Shown here one piece after another: positions 1-11,307 of a stretch of 46,276 nucleotides of DNA. Below the pieces are notes generated by a model, which was given only the letters and a program-made list of their open reading frames with translations, was not told the DNA's origin and did not search any database. Source of the stretch: Spirogloea muscicola (taxonomy: Eukaryota; Streptophyta; Zygnematophyceae; Spirogloeales; Spirogloeaceae); NCBI GenBank assembly GCA_009602725.1, contig WELB01000014.1, positions 1 through 46,276 of the forward strand, given 5' to 3'. Made by a program: the position numbers and the translations under genes. The number at the start of each line of letters is the position of its first letter. Position 1 is the first letter of the stretch.

Positions 1-3000
1 GCTGCCGCCGCTGCCGCCTGCGCAGGGGCTGGAGGCGCTGAGGAGGCCGCCGCCGGCTCCAGCGGGCTCGCCGTTTGTGCCGCCGCGCGCCGCGGGGCTC
101 GACGGCAATGGCAGGCCGGCCGAGGACGACGACTCCGAAGGCGACGTGCTCAGCATCTCTTCTGACGACGACGACGACCACGTGGCCACGTCGAAGGTTG
201 TCGGCCCAGCGGTCCACCAAGCTTGGGCAACTGACCTTAGATGCGAGCCTTAGGCCTGGCGGCGGCATGCAAGGCAGCTTGCTGTTCACGCCTTCCAATG
301 TTGCCAGCTTAGTGACAGTCAAGTATCTGAAGTTGCAGCTCAAGTCTTCATCCTTGGCACTTGCAGATGAAGATAAATCCCTTCAGATCCTAGCGGCCGA
401 GGTGAGACTGACGTAATGATCTCGTCATGTATATCATTCTGGAGGAGCAGAAGGACAGGAGCGACACTGTGGTCAAGCGGCAGGAACAGCCACGCCGTGC
501 TCCCCTTGCCAAGGATGACGCGGAGCTGGACGAAGACGGCGAGGAGCCCATAGCGTGGGACGAGGTGCGAGAAGAAGAGGTGAGCGGGATTCGCCAGAAT
601 TGAGCTTTCGTGGAAGCCTTTCCATGCCTTTCAAAACTGTACTGGTAACCAGGTCCAGATTTTTGCACGTCATTCACATGTCATTGGAGCACAGTGACGG
701 CCTCAACCACCGTGAGGGATTCATATTGCTCAATGTATCACCTGCCTTGTGGGAGGGCAGCTTGAACGCCGGGTGCGAGATATGAGGCAGGGCCCTCCTG
801 TGGACCCTATCCGTACAGGTACCACGGTCGTCGGTGACTCGATGCAGATACAGCAGGGTGATCTCTTGGATCCACTTGGACTTGGGTAGGCTGCTAAGAA
901 CTTACAGCTTTCTTGTATCAGGAATGCCTTGTTCACTTGCAATGCCAGCCTTGACTATCTGGTCAAGTTTTTGTCTCAGCCCCAAAGTCCCCTACATGTA
1001 CCCAAGATTCCTGCAATGCATAGCTTAATATAGTGTGATAAAAGTAACAGTGTACAATATCCTGCATTGATTTTAAGCCTGCCCTCCTCATGCAGGGCCA
1101 TCAACCTGAAATCGATGACGCTCCTCCGCGGAGTCCACGTATCAATGTCGGGAGGTTTGTCCGCTCCTGGCTCCAACACGTCGTCGCCAGCAAGGCAGGC
1201 AATGCTTCGCGGCATGATGAAGGATGGCAAGATTAATTATGATGGGCTTCAGGTCCCAGAGTCGCCAGCATCATCGCAGGCAGAGACGCCCGGTGCTCGC
1301 ATAAACAATGTGCTTAAGGGTGAGATTTTTGCATATTAACATCTCAGCTGCTCTACATTGCAGCCCCAACCTTTCCCTTCTGTCCAATGGTCACCTTCCT
1401 ACTCTGCAAGCCGTTCCTATGCTTTCCCTATCTAACTACCACATGCCATCTTCTCACTCCCTTTCCTCACCCATGTTGCCCAGCATCCCTCTTCCCCATC
1501 CCCTCCTTACATCACTCTCCTCCCTTCACATTACTCCCTCCCTCGCCCCCTAACCCCAATGCACATTACCATGTTGGTTAGGGACGTGCAGTCATTTCTG
1601 AGGAATTCTCCGGTCTGCCTCCTCTGCTTCTTACCTACCAGCCACTCTAGAAACTTGGCCATGATTTGCTAGATAAACATGCCTGCTCTCTGACACAGCC
1701 ACTAAATAACAGGACTCCAAGTAGATTATTCAACCTGGTGAATGAGGAGATGAGAGATCAGTATCTGACATGAGACATCGGACAGCTAACAGCATCTGCT
1801 TACAGCACGTTTGTTGTTGGTTTGCAGACAAGTGCACTTACTACAGTGAAAACTTTGACTCCAAAGCTTACCTTGCAACAATTCATCGCGAGACTCCAGC
1901 CGCTGATCTTGAGAGTGGACAACTTGCGTTGAAAAAGGACCTACACAATCGAAAAGAGCAGCTGAAGCGGCTTGTGAAGGAGAATTTTGACTGTTTCATT
2001 TCGTGCAAGAATACAATAGATGGCAAGATCCTTTTCTCTACTACACACACTTGGCTGACAGCATCCTGCACTCCAGCTTGGTTTTGTCAAGGATGCAGAT
2101 TGACTTTGACATAAACGATGATCCTCTTCTGACATCTCTTGCTATCTCAACATTGTGTATCAAACAGACATACACAAGCGCATGAAAGAAATAGAGGAGG
2201 ATAAGGAGGGTGCTGGTACAATCCAGTTGAGCGCTGCCATAGCAGAGGTTGACTCTGTTGCCAAGCTGGCTTTTGGAACCCTTCTGGAACGTCAGGTCAG
2301 TGGTGTTGCTCCCTGAAGCACCAGGATACTTATAGCTGAGCAAGCATCAATAGAAGCTATTCGATCTATAGGCTCAGCCACAAGCTGGTCAGAATCATAA
2401 ATTCACATTAATGGCACTTCTCCTGAATACTACATCAGGACTGCCACTCGCTTGACGCTTCTTACCTCGCACGTAAAGTCATTGTTCTAACAGGAGCATG
2501 CAGATAGAATACGATCAGTGCAAGGGCTGTTGCAGCGCTTCCGAACGCTCTTCAATCTGCCTAGTACAATCCGAAATCATATCAGGAGAAAGGAGTACGA
2601 TGTGGCCATTCGAGAATACAAGAAGGCCAAGTCGCTAGTCATACCCACTCAGGTACAGCTCTCATGCCATTACATTCTCAAACCATCTTCCTGCACTTAA
2701 AAAGGCTGTCACTATTTTGACTTTCCAAGTGCTGATTGATTCTTTGTATAGATTGAAGATCGTGTGTGTTACATTTTGCCAGCAATCTTCATGATGTGCA
2801 GGTAGGCATACTGAAACGTGTACTTGAAGAAGTTGACAAAGTCATTCACGAGTTTAAGGAAGTGCTCTACAAGTCTGTGGAAGATCCCAATGTGGAGCTT
2901 TCTGAGGTACGAATTCACTTTCACTCTCCAACCTTGTGGTATTGCCTGCAGTCTCCTGGATTTTGCTGCCCCTTAATGTTGGTGTGAATTGATCTGCAAC

Positions 3001-6000
3001 ATGCCTACCAATCTGGCCTTGACAAGGACCAGCCTGTGCACTAGACAGACTGACAGCTACTATGACGCTCTTATTGGAGCTAATTGTTCGGGTATGACTG
3101 GTGCTGGACAGGTCGAGAAGAGCATACAGCTTCTGCATGAGTTAGAGCCAGACTCCGATCCTGTCTGGCACTATCTCTGCATACAGGTGAGCCTTCCTTA
3201 GTGTGGATGTGATATTCAATGGAGGTTCTTTTGGAAGCAGTCGATGACCGTGACATATTGTCATATATGTGCAGCACGACAGAGGCTGAAGCCAGTCATG
3301 AATACTACTATGGTACTACTGCAAGTAGTCCACTGACAAGCTGGGAGCTCAAATATATACTTTCTAAGCAGGATCGGCGCATACGAGGTTTGCTTGAAGG
3401 CTGCAGCATTGAGCATGAGAGTCACATGGAGGCTCTCCAAGAGAAGGTTCAGGAGCAGAAGGCAGCTGCTCAACGCTGGAAGGAACTTCAGCAGATTTCT
3501 TCCCAGTCTGTGAGGGCTCTTCCATGCTTTACAGCAACTGCAGGACTTAGTAGGCCATTCTGTGCTGGCCGTGTTGAGACTCGCATTCTCTTTGAGCCAT
3601 GTAAAATTTTTAGACATTGAGATGTGAAATTTGTCATCATGTAGCCACTGCAGTGACACATTTCACCTTAAGGCCACAGACTGCAGTTCCTCCGTACTTG
3701 AAGGTCTAGTTGAAGGCGAAGGCTCTAATTGCGACTGCTTGCCCGCAGTCAGAAGTGGACCTCTCACTGCTTGTGGGCGACGACGACGAGGATGATGAAA
3801 GCGGGGCGACAGGCACGAGCGGTGGCCTCATAGAAGAAGCTGACGCACTACAGCTGAGGCTCATCCGCAGGTTGTCAACCATCCTAGAGAAGAATGTGCC
3901 GCACTTCTGGCGGCTGTCCATTTCCATCTTCTCTGGCCGATTTGGTATGGACGAACAGGTGAGTCAAATCTTTCTCAATATCATGCAGGGTTGGGACGTG
4001 ATTTTCTAGCAGCTATTAAAGGCTCACAAATGCAGTAGTATAATTTAGTTGACGAGAACAACCATGACAATCCTGCATCTGTTGCTTATGTGATTAATCG
4101 GACATGTATCTGGAGGATTGCAGCTAAGAGGAGGAAAAGCAGGAAGTAGAGTAATTCCAGGCGTAGATGATAGTAGTAATAGATACATGCGGCACACAGA
4201 GGAAGAGGTGGAGGGGATGATACTTGGCATATTCGCTCTATATGAAAGCAAGGCAAGTGGTTCCAAAAGTTCAAGCCTGCAAAGGCGCATATTAGCTAGC
4301 AGAACTTGTCAACTTGTAGATCTTTAATAGGAGACAAGAACACCCAGGACACTTGGAAGCATGCAGTGTTGTCTATGTCTCTGCAGTTTTGAGTGTTATG
4401 CTGGCCACCCTTGAGAGCTGTGGGCGTGGAGCCTTGACGATTGGTGATTCTGAAGCCTATCTTGATTGCTCTCTCCAGATTCAAGTGGCCTTTGTTGCAC
4501 TGGCAGAAGGCAATATCTTGAGACCACAAGTTCGGTCTGCAGTTAGCGACATTGCATCTACATGCTCAGCTTTTATGAGTAATGACTGGGCCCCTCCAGC
4601 TGCAGGTATGCTATGTACCTCTTCCTATGCCTCTCATACCTCCTCCTCCCCTACCCCACTCTCTCCATCCGCCCGTCCAATATCCCTGTCCATCCAACCA
4701 TCTCAATGATGACAATGTCTAACTGGTAGCTTGATATAGCTGACCAGCACCTGCAGTACTCCGTGATAGTTGGTGGATTATGGTTCAATGATGTTTTGCA
4801 CTTGTTTGCTGGTTGTCGAGGCTGCTCCTTGCACAGGCCTAGCACCTGTGACCACAACTTGCATATACTTGTCATGCAGTGCAAGCAATCGTGGTGCTGA
4901 GGATTGAGGTCACCTTATTCTTTGTCACGAGGCTCTGCTCCTTGATGAGAGCCACGACGCAGCAGCTCTCAGAGGAGGAGGACTGGTGTCCAGTGCCCAA
5001 TACTCTGAGACAGGAAGCCCCAGTTGCCATCTCTGCATTCCCTCTCCGGTTCTTGGAGATGATGACTGCAGCAATGAGTCACATCTCTGAGTAAGACACA
5101 GTCACTGGACCTCTTGGAGGCCAATGCATGACTACCACACTGCCTTGACCTTAGAGATCTGATTGCTTAAAAGGTCAGGCAGTTGCTGCATTGGACTATT
5201 GAACTCTTCGTGGTTGCCTTGACCAACTTGCATTTTCCTGCTGACAATACTGTAACTAGCATGGAAAGAATTGGCGATGGCTACCCTTCTTTTGTGACCT
5301 TAGACACACTTCTACTTTTTCTCGGACTTTTCACAAGTACCGCTTGACCGCTTGAGCATTAGGCCGCCCTCAAAGGCATCTTCATCACCCCTTGGCAGTG
5401 TGCTAGAGAAAATGTGGGAGGATGACAACGAAATGGCCAATTGGGGCATCGAACAAGGCAATGCAGTGGCTGAGGCTATGACTGGTATCCAGAATTCTGT
5501 AAAAGTTGCATTTTTAGACTCATTCTTTGATTCTCTGGTGAGTCCCAACTTGAGCTCTTGCTTTCTATCAGCAGGTTACGTCAGTTGCCAATAGAGTGGC
5601 ATATCACCTGCTGGTCAATTTCTCAGGTTCTTTGACATCGATCACTGTCTTGATGCAAATTATTTGGCTGTACTACTCTCTGTTGACCTGCTTTGACAAG
5701 TTTTGCCTTAATTCGGCCTTTGCTTGCAGATTGCATCGAAAAGGTGGCAGAGCAGCTTCCTCAGACCAGCACACCAGACCAGGGGGTGTTGGAGAGTCCA
5801 GGAGTAGGTCCCGCCTCCCCCAATGGGTCAATGCTGGGTAATGGCTCAGGCCTTTCAACGAGCTACATGGGCCTGGAGGCAGGAGAGGAGGTTGCCTCTC
5901 CACATCAGCGGATACTCATGCTGCTCTCGAACTCTAGCTTCTGCCGTGTCATCATCCTACCTGAGCTGACCTTAAAGCATGAGCGACTCTGGATAGGCGT

Positions 6001-8020
6001 GGATGGCAGGTCAGTAGAGACGCTCTGATCAAGTGCCATGCAAAAATTGTTCAGCGAGTGCTGTATAGAAAAGCAAGAGATGGAGTTGTCGTTGTGCCTC
6101 GCTGGTTGGAAAATTGGTTTCTCTTGATCGATATTTTGGTCCTCTCCTTCCAGCGAGGACATGCAACAGCATCCAGGGGTCCCCTTGCCGTCGTACATGC
6201 AGAGGCCCGAGACCGACAACAACTACCTCACCAGCCAGAAAGTCAACGAGCACCTCATCAGCCTGGAGGAGAAGCTTCTGAATCAGTACCTTGATGCAAA
6301 GGCGGCACTTCTAGGCCCTGCAGTTGCTGCTTACCTTCTGGAAGATGGCACACAATGGTCGTCTGCTCCGCCAGTCAAGGTTTGATACTTGAGCACACAA
6401 GTGCCAGTTGTGCAGTGGACTCCTTGACCACTTGCAGGACCTATGAACTTGGACATGACAGCCTCACTCTGCCATTCCTTACCTTGTATCAACACCAACT
6501 TGTCCTCTTAAACCATGATATAGCGCATTTCGCATTGTAATTTTCCAAGTGCCTTCTGCTCCATGCTTGGATTATGGACAGGAATAGCTTCACTGAGTTG
6601 AGCAGCTGTTGAGGCTGGACTGAGACAAAGGTTGAGACTGAGATGCCCTCCATTGTGCATGCGTCAGGGCCTGAGGGACTCGGCACTGGAGCTGATGCAC
6701 CCGCTTGTTGAAGTACACGCTGAGGTGTTCACAGGGGCCATGCCGTTCCTTCACCGTGCCATTGCGGTGTTGGCGGAGGGCCTCATGCACGCACTCTTGT
6801 CAGTGTCCTCGGAGCACAAGGCGCTTAATCAGCTCGATCCGAATGCCTTCTGCCAGCTCTCACTCGAGGTACTCCGTTGTTGTAAGAGAAAAACGCAGTT
6901 GTTTGATGATGTGACTTGCCCTCTTCTGCTAGCTCAGCACCAAGGCTGGCCAACCTGGACTGAAGAGAAATTTGTATGACGTTGTGTTCAGCTGGACTAC
7001 TTTGAAACCATTCTAGCATCCTTCACGACACCGGCAATGGAGGACACGGTCATCTCCCTGCGTGAGCAGCTCCTTGACCGGACTTTGGAGGGCCTCCAGC
7101 TCTACAATGAGTCGCTAGAGCCCGCTGGGGCCCGAGGTCGCAGGGGCCAGCAGGAAGATGTGGATGATAAGGCCGCTGCACTGCCCCTCCTGCATAGCCC
7201 TGAGGACGTGCTGGTGAGTGCTTGCCAACAACCTCAGCTCCTTCTTATCACATCTGATTATACACGGTTTGCAATGCGTCACCACTTCCTGCAGGGATGC
7301 TCTTCAGCTTTGCCGCTTGTGGTGTTGTGGGCCGCTCATGCCAGGATATAGATTGACGTCTCCGCCCACACCATTTGGCACTACATTTCTTGTCTGCTCA
7401 AGCTGGTTGCTTCTGGCGGTTCCCTCGCGTCCATAACAGCTTTGCACACCCCGCCGCTGTGACCACAGGCAATGGCAAGGGGGCTGAGCGCTGACTTCCT
7501 GGCAGCGGAACTCAAGCGGACGCGCATAAATGTTGTCTGCTTCACTGAGGCCCGCCCACAGGAGGACGGGTTGGGCTACGGCATGCTCGGTCAAAGAGCC
7601 GGCACTGGGCAGCCTGTTGCTGGACGGCCATACAATGCGTCCTCCCAACAAGGGCCGCTGGCCGGCAGCAGCGGCAGGCCATACGGAGGTGGCAGCGTGC
7701 CTCCCACTTATGCTCCTCCTCAAGTCGGAGGACCTCCGCTGCAGAAGACGCTGTCCGGCGGCGGGTCAACGGGTGCCAGGAGCCTACGGCGTAAGGAGGG
7801 CAGCGGCGAGCTCCTGCCAGCCCGAGGCCCGGGCCTGCCGCCCCTCCCCTCCCATGCACCGTCGCTGTCCAATGCATCTGACACCAGCTCCGACTATGGC
7901 GAGCGCTTCAGCAAGGCCCCTGCTGGCCCAGGCCCAGGCACAGCTGCTGGATCCCGCCGAGCTCCCAAGTCGCTGCGGCGGAGCCTCAGCCGGCAGTCAG
8001 ATGATGAGCTCCACTATTAG
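1..8020 (+). CDS. SEC5: Exocyst complex component SEC5 (EXOC2), 5' end outside window
   Basis: SEC5 is a subunit of the exocyst, which tethers secretory vesicles to the plasma membrane. Joined exons: <1-196, 367-402 (doubtful), 445-579, 761-885, 1096-1319, 1828-2022, 2168-2295, 2494-2652, 2802-2906, 3112-3186, 3372-3509, 3749-3958, 4124-4252, 4479-4605, 4880-5090, 5357-5537, 5575-5626, 5730-6009, 6154-6379, 6668-6868, 6992-7213, 7469-8020. Phases agree from 1096 on. The conserved core matches plant SEC5 as I know it: DPLGLG, YYSENFDSK, NFDCFISCKNTIDDI, LLQRFRTLFNLPSTIR, YDVAIREYKKAKSL, ELEPDSDPVWHYL, LELMHPLVEVHAEVFTGA and ELKRTRINVVCF. The N-terminus is acidic, with LSISS followed by Asp residues. 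About 1,300 codons are visible, longer than the roughly 1,100 aa of plant SEC5. The excess is mainly a Gly/Pro/Ser-rich C-terminal tail with RRxS motifs. Two introns appear to be GC-AG (2023 and 4253). The N-terminal splicing is the least certain part. Confidence 0.93.
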
Positions 8021-8590
8021 TCAAGTACTACTATTGACTCCTGACAAATAAGACTGCCTAGAGACGCAGTGAATGTGTTTTTCTCAAGTGGTTCAGGATG
8101 ATTGAGCTGCTGGCGTCCAGGCCGACCAGCGGCACACATCCTGGTCCTCCTCATTGCCCATTCGACCTCTTGCTGCTTTAGCAGCACTGAACGTCCTCTT
8201 TGAGCCTCAGTTGCCCTCTCGGCTGATCTTGGTGAAGAACCTGCAACTCCTTCAGATGTCTATGGCCAAAGTGGTCATAAGACTTCGTTGTACTCGTGCT
8301 TTTCTTATCCATATCCTTCGTCACCTGCACGGAATCTGATAACAGAGGGAAGCAGTAACCAACGGCTTGACGTCCCGATGTCCTGACGTCATAGCGATCT
8401 CAATGTTACCAAGGGGAGCAGGCCGATGTCACCACGCAGGTGTATCGCATGCGCCTGTCTGTACCGCTGCGGTCAGTGGCACATGCATTGCATCTGCGTG
8501 CTGGTCAAGTTTTGGCCGCAGCTTTTGGGTGTAGACAGGGGACTTGCTACATGGAGACAATATCTGTGACCTGCGGCTGCTCAACAGGGG
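8021..8590. other. SEC5 3' untranslated and intergenic DNA
   Basis: No coding signal on either strand. The stretch presumably carries the SEC5 3' UTR. I saw no tRNA, no hairpin and no clear polyadenylation signal near the stop. Confidence 0.5.
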
Positions 8591-8740
8591 GCATTGAGCA
8601 CCCAGTGGCCACTTGAGTCGCTGTGTTTTATTTGGCGCTCTTCTGGCCCCTTCCAACTTCGTGCATTCTTTCTTCTAGGCTGGTCAATCGCAGCCATCGC
8701 CCTCTACTGGAAGAGTCTTTCTCTTGTAACCTGCAAAGGC
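8590..8740 (-). repeat. Dispersed hairpin repeat (family R1), one copy
   Basis: The stretch 8676-8728 carries a GGCTGG...CAGCC stem followed by CATCGCCCTCTACTGGAAGA, which recurs near 10218 and 10664 and, inverted, near 21577. The flanking phrase 'gagcacccagtggccac' at 8596 recurs at 10581. It is antisense to the copies at 16-22 kb. Confidence 0.75.
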
Positions 8741-9900
8741 AGGCGTAGTTGCAGAAGGGCCAGGCCACAGACGATAGGCGGGGGTCAGGATGTTAACAGT
8801 GGGTCAGAAGCCACGGGGTCGCATAAGCTAGACCAAAGGAGGCGAGACGGCGCCCTTCCGACGTTTGTTTCAAATACACGAAATTCTCTTCCGACGAGCA
8901 AGTGAGGCGAGTGGGGAGCAGTCGGCGCAATGCCACAAAACCTGGCGCTGGTGCAAATAGAGAGCGGGGGTCAAAGAGGCCGGCGCGGAAGCAAGCAAAG
9001 GAAGGCTGCCTTCTCACGAGAGGGCAGTCAGTGGCTGTGAGGAGGCAGCAGTTGAGGAGTTCACGGAAGCTCTCTGGAGCCGGACTGGGCCAGGCAGGGC
9101 GTGGGCGCCGCCGAGAAGGCTGGTGGCGTACAAAGGACGCAGCGGCGGTGGTTCTTTTCCCCTTGGTGTACGTGTATTCGTGCAGCTTTTCCAAGATATC
9201 GACATAATCAACTTATGGCGCCGCAGCATGCAGGGCCGCAGCATGCCAGGAGGAGGCGGAGGAGGAGGTGCTCCGCCGCGGAGCCTCGGAGCTGCAGCTG
9301 TGCAGGAGCACTTAGAGCGGAGGGAGGGCGGCGGATGCAGAAGAAAGGAAGAAAGAAAGGGCTCGCCTGTTGAGGATGGGGGCTGGAAAAGCCAGCCCAA
9401 AAACGAAGATGCAGCGGTCACTGAGCCAGGCAAAGCGGTTTTGCTAATTCGGAGGGGCGGCTGTGAAGGCCAGCCGAGTGCCCCCGGAGGGAAATGGAGA
9501 CTGTATAAAGAGACGGAGGGCCTGTGTGGCCAAGTACGAAGGCAAGCCCACAGAGGGACTGGCTAGAGCACAAACGCTGCGTGGAGATGCAGGCTGGGCA
9601 AATGGGCTAAAGGGGGCCTCCTCGTGTCAGCAAGGAGAAGTCAGGTGGGAGCGGGAAACTTGCGTGTATTGAAAAAATGGAAGGGTTGAGTGGTAAGTAC
9701 GTTGGCAAGCACAGGTGGGCTGCCGGGAGGGAGGGAACCTCGCTGCGCTTCGGCCACAGTGGGGGCCGCCTGGGACACGACTGTGTTCTGAGTGATAAAA
9801 ACAAAAAGTGTGATGGAGGGCCTGAGTTGGCCATGTACGTGGGCAAGCATGCTGCAGCTCTTCCCAAGGCGATGACGGCAGTGGAAGGCCAGCACCAAAG
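8740..9900. other. Repeat-derived intergenic DNA with three retrotransposon-tail modules
   Basis: No gene is supported here. Three short copies of the module GGAGGGCCT..GTGGCCAAGTAC, followed by GGCAAGC, lie at 9514-9548, 9678-9711 and 9811-9850. The same module ends the retrotransposon tails near 15385, 20605, 31110 and 31670. A GGCTGGAAAAGCCAGCC hairpin is at 9384-9400 and a (GGA)n stretch at 9249-9270. Open frames here are Arg/Gly-rich with no recognisable domain. Confidence 0.6.
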
Positions 9901-9906
9901 AGAAGG

Positions 9907-9935
9907 GGGGGGGGGGGGGGGGGGGGGGNGGGGGA
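9907..9935. repeat. Poly-G tract with one undetermined base
   Basis: A run of about 28 G residues is interrupted by a single N at 9929. The length is probably not reliably sequenced. Confidence 0.95.
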
Positions 9936-10009
9936 AGGGAGGAGAGAGAGATGGCGCGAGGTACGCATGCAGTGAGAGGGAGGCCAACTTGAAGCCAACA
10001 CTGCGCTCC

Positions 10010-10910
10010 GGCAGAGTGCCGCTTTTCCTACTTCGAGTTATTCTGATGTGCTGTTACTCACTCGTGGATACTGAGCATCCACCTTTGTAGTCCTTTTCAG
10101 CATCTTTTTCTTTTTCGGCTTTGGATACTGTCCATTCTTCTAGGGCTGGCTTTGCCAGCCCCTCTTCTCTTCTCTACGGGCGAGCACTTTATTCTCTTCT
10201 TTTGGACGACGTACATTGCTTTGGGCTGGCCTCTCGCAGCCATCGCCCTCTACTGGAAGAGTCTTTCTCTCACAGCCATTGCTATACATTCGAGGAGCTC
10301 TTTATCTTAGGCAAAGCTAGTGCAGATGTTGGGGCTACATGAAACGGAGCCCTATGCTATGCGGGGTTACTAAGCTCCGATACGCTGCAGTCTCTTGCTT
10401 AGCCTTGTGATCTGGCGCCTTTTGGCCCTGTAGACCCTGTCCACTCCTTCTGGGCTGATTACTTAGTGATCATCCTACATGGTCCGTGCTTATAATATCT
10501 GTCAGCGCTACTCGGCCCTTCGGACCTTGTCAACCATCGTCGGCCTGGCTGTTCACAGCCAGCCCGAAAACAGGGGATACTGAGCACCCAGTGGCCACCT
10601 GAGTCGCTGTGCGCTTCCAACGCTGTTCTGGCCCCTCGAACCTTGTTCAATCTTCTCCTCGGACTGGCCAATCACAGACATCGCCCTCTACTGGAAGAGT
10701 CTGCCTTTCCATTCCTTTGGGCTGGCCTTTCCCAGCCACCAGTCAATCTGGCCGCGCTTCTTGCTTTCACAGCCCCAGCCCCCTTTGGAAGAAAGAACGA
10801 GCTCACTTGGAACGAGCTCATCTTTTCTTCTTCTTGAATTGGCCTCCCTTTCAATTCATGCGCCCCGCGCGCCTTCTCTCTTCTACTTGGAAGAACTCCT
10901 CTTGCTAAGG
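10010..10910 (-). repeat. Cluster of dispersed repeats R1 and R2
   Basis: 10080-10200 is an inverted copy of R2: GGCTGGCTTTGCCAGCCCC next to the phrase gggcgagcacttt. The same unit lies in the opposite orientation at 20245-20440, 38395-38500 and 38885-38985. 10218-10274, 10541-10563 and 10664-10740 are R1 copies with the GGCTGG/CAGCC stem and CCCTCTACTGGAAGAG. 10850-10880 (ggcctccctttcaattcatgcg) matches the reverse of 21456-21484 and 42825-42850. Copies are diverged but clearly homologous by eye. Confidence 0.75.
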
Positions 10911-11055
10911 AGGCTATGGAGGCTTAAGATGATAGTGTGACGTCAGAGTATATAGGGAGGGAGAGAGGAAGGAAGGAGGGAGGAGGCGATCGTCGCCGGG
11001 GCAATGGGCGGACGGGCACGGCAGGGGCGCCAGGGAAGGAGGAGGGAGGATGTGA

Positions 11056-11090
11056 CTCTCTCTTTCTCTCTCTCTCTCTCGCTCTCTCTT
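11056..11090. repeat. CT-rich microsatellite
   Basis: An imperfect (CT)n run lies about 220 bases upstream of the ankyrin-BTB start codon. A second pyrimidine-rich block at 11163-11210 may belong to its promoter or 5' UTR. Confidence 0.9.
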
Positions 11091-11307
11091 TTGGCTCCGT
11101 CATAAACACCTGTATGCATCTGGCTGGCAGTTTACAGCCAATTTTCTAATATCAGCAGCCGCTTCTTTTTTTCTCTCTCGCTCTGCGCGCACTTTCCTCT
11201 CCTCTTCAGAGGCTCGCCGAGGCCAACAGAGCTCCCGCCGCCGCCGCGCCGCCGCCACCGCCGCCACCGCCGTCGTGGGTGGCGGCGGCATTGGCGGCGA
11301 AGGCGGG

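Noticed and set aside
9123-9566. Plus-strand 147-codon Gly/Arg-rich frame
   Set aside because: Made of (GGA)n and repeat modules, with no domain and no splice context.
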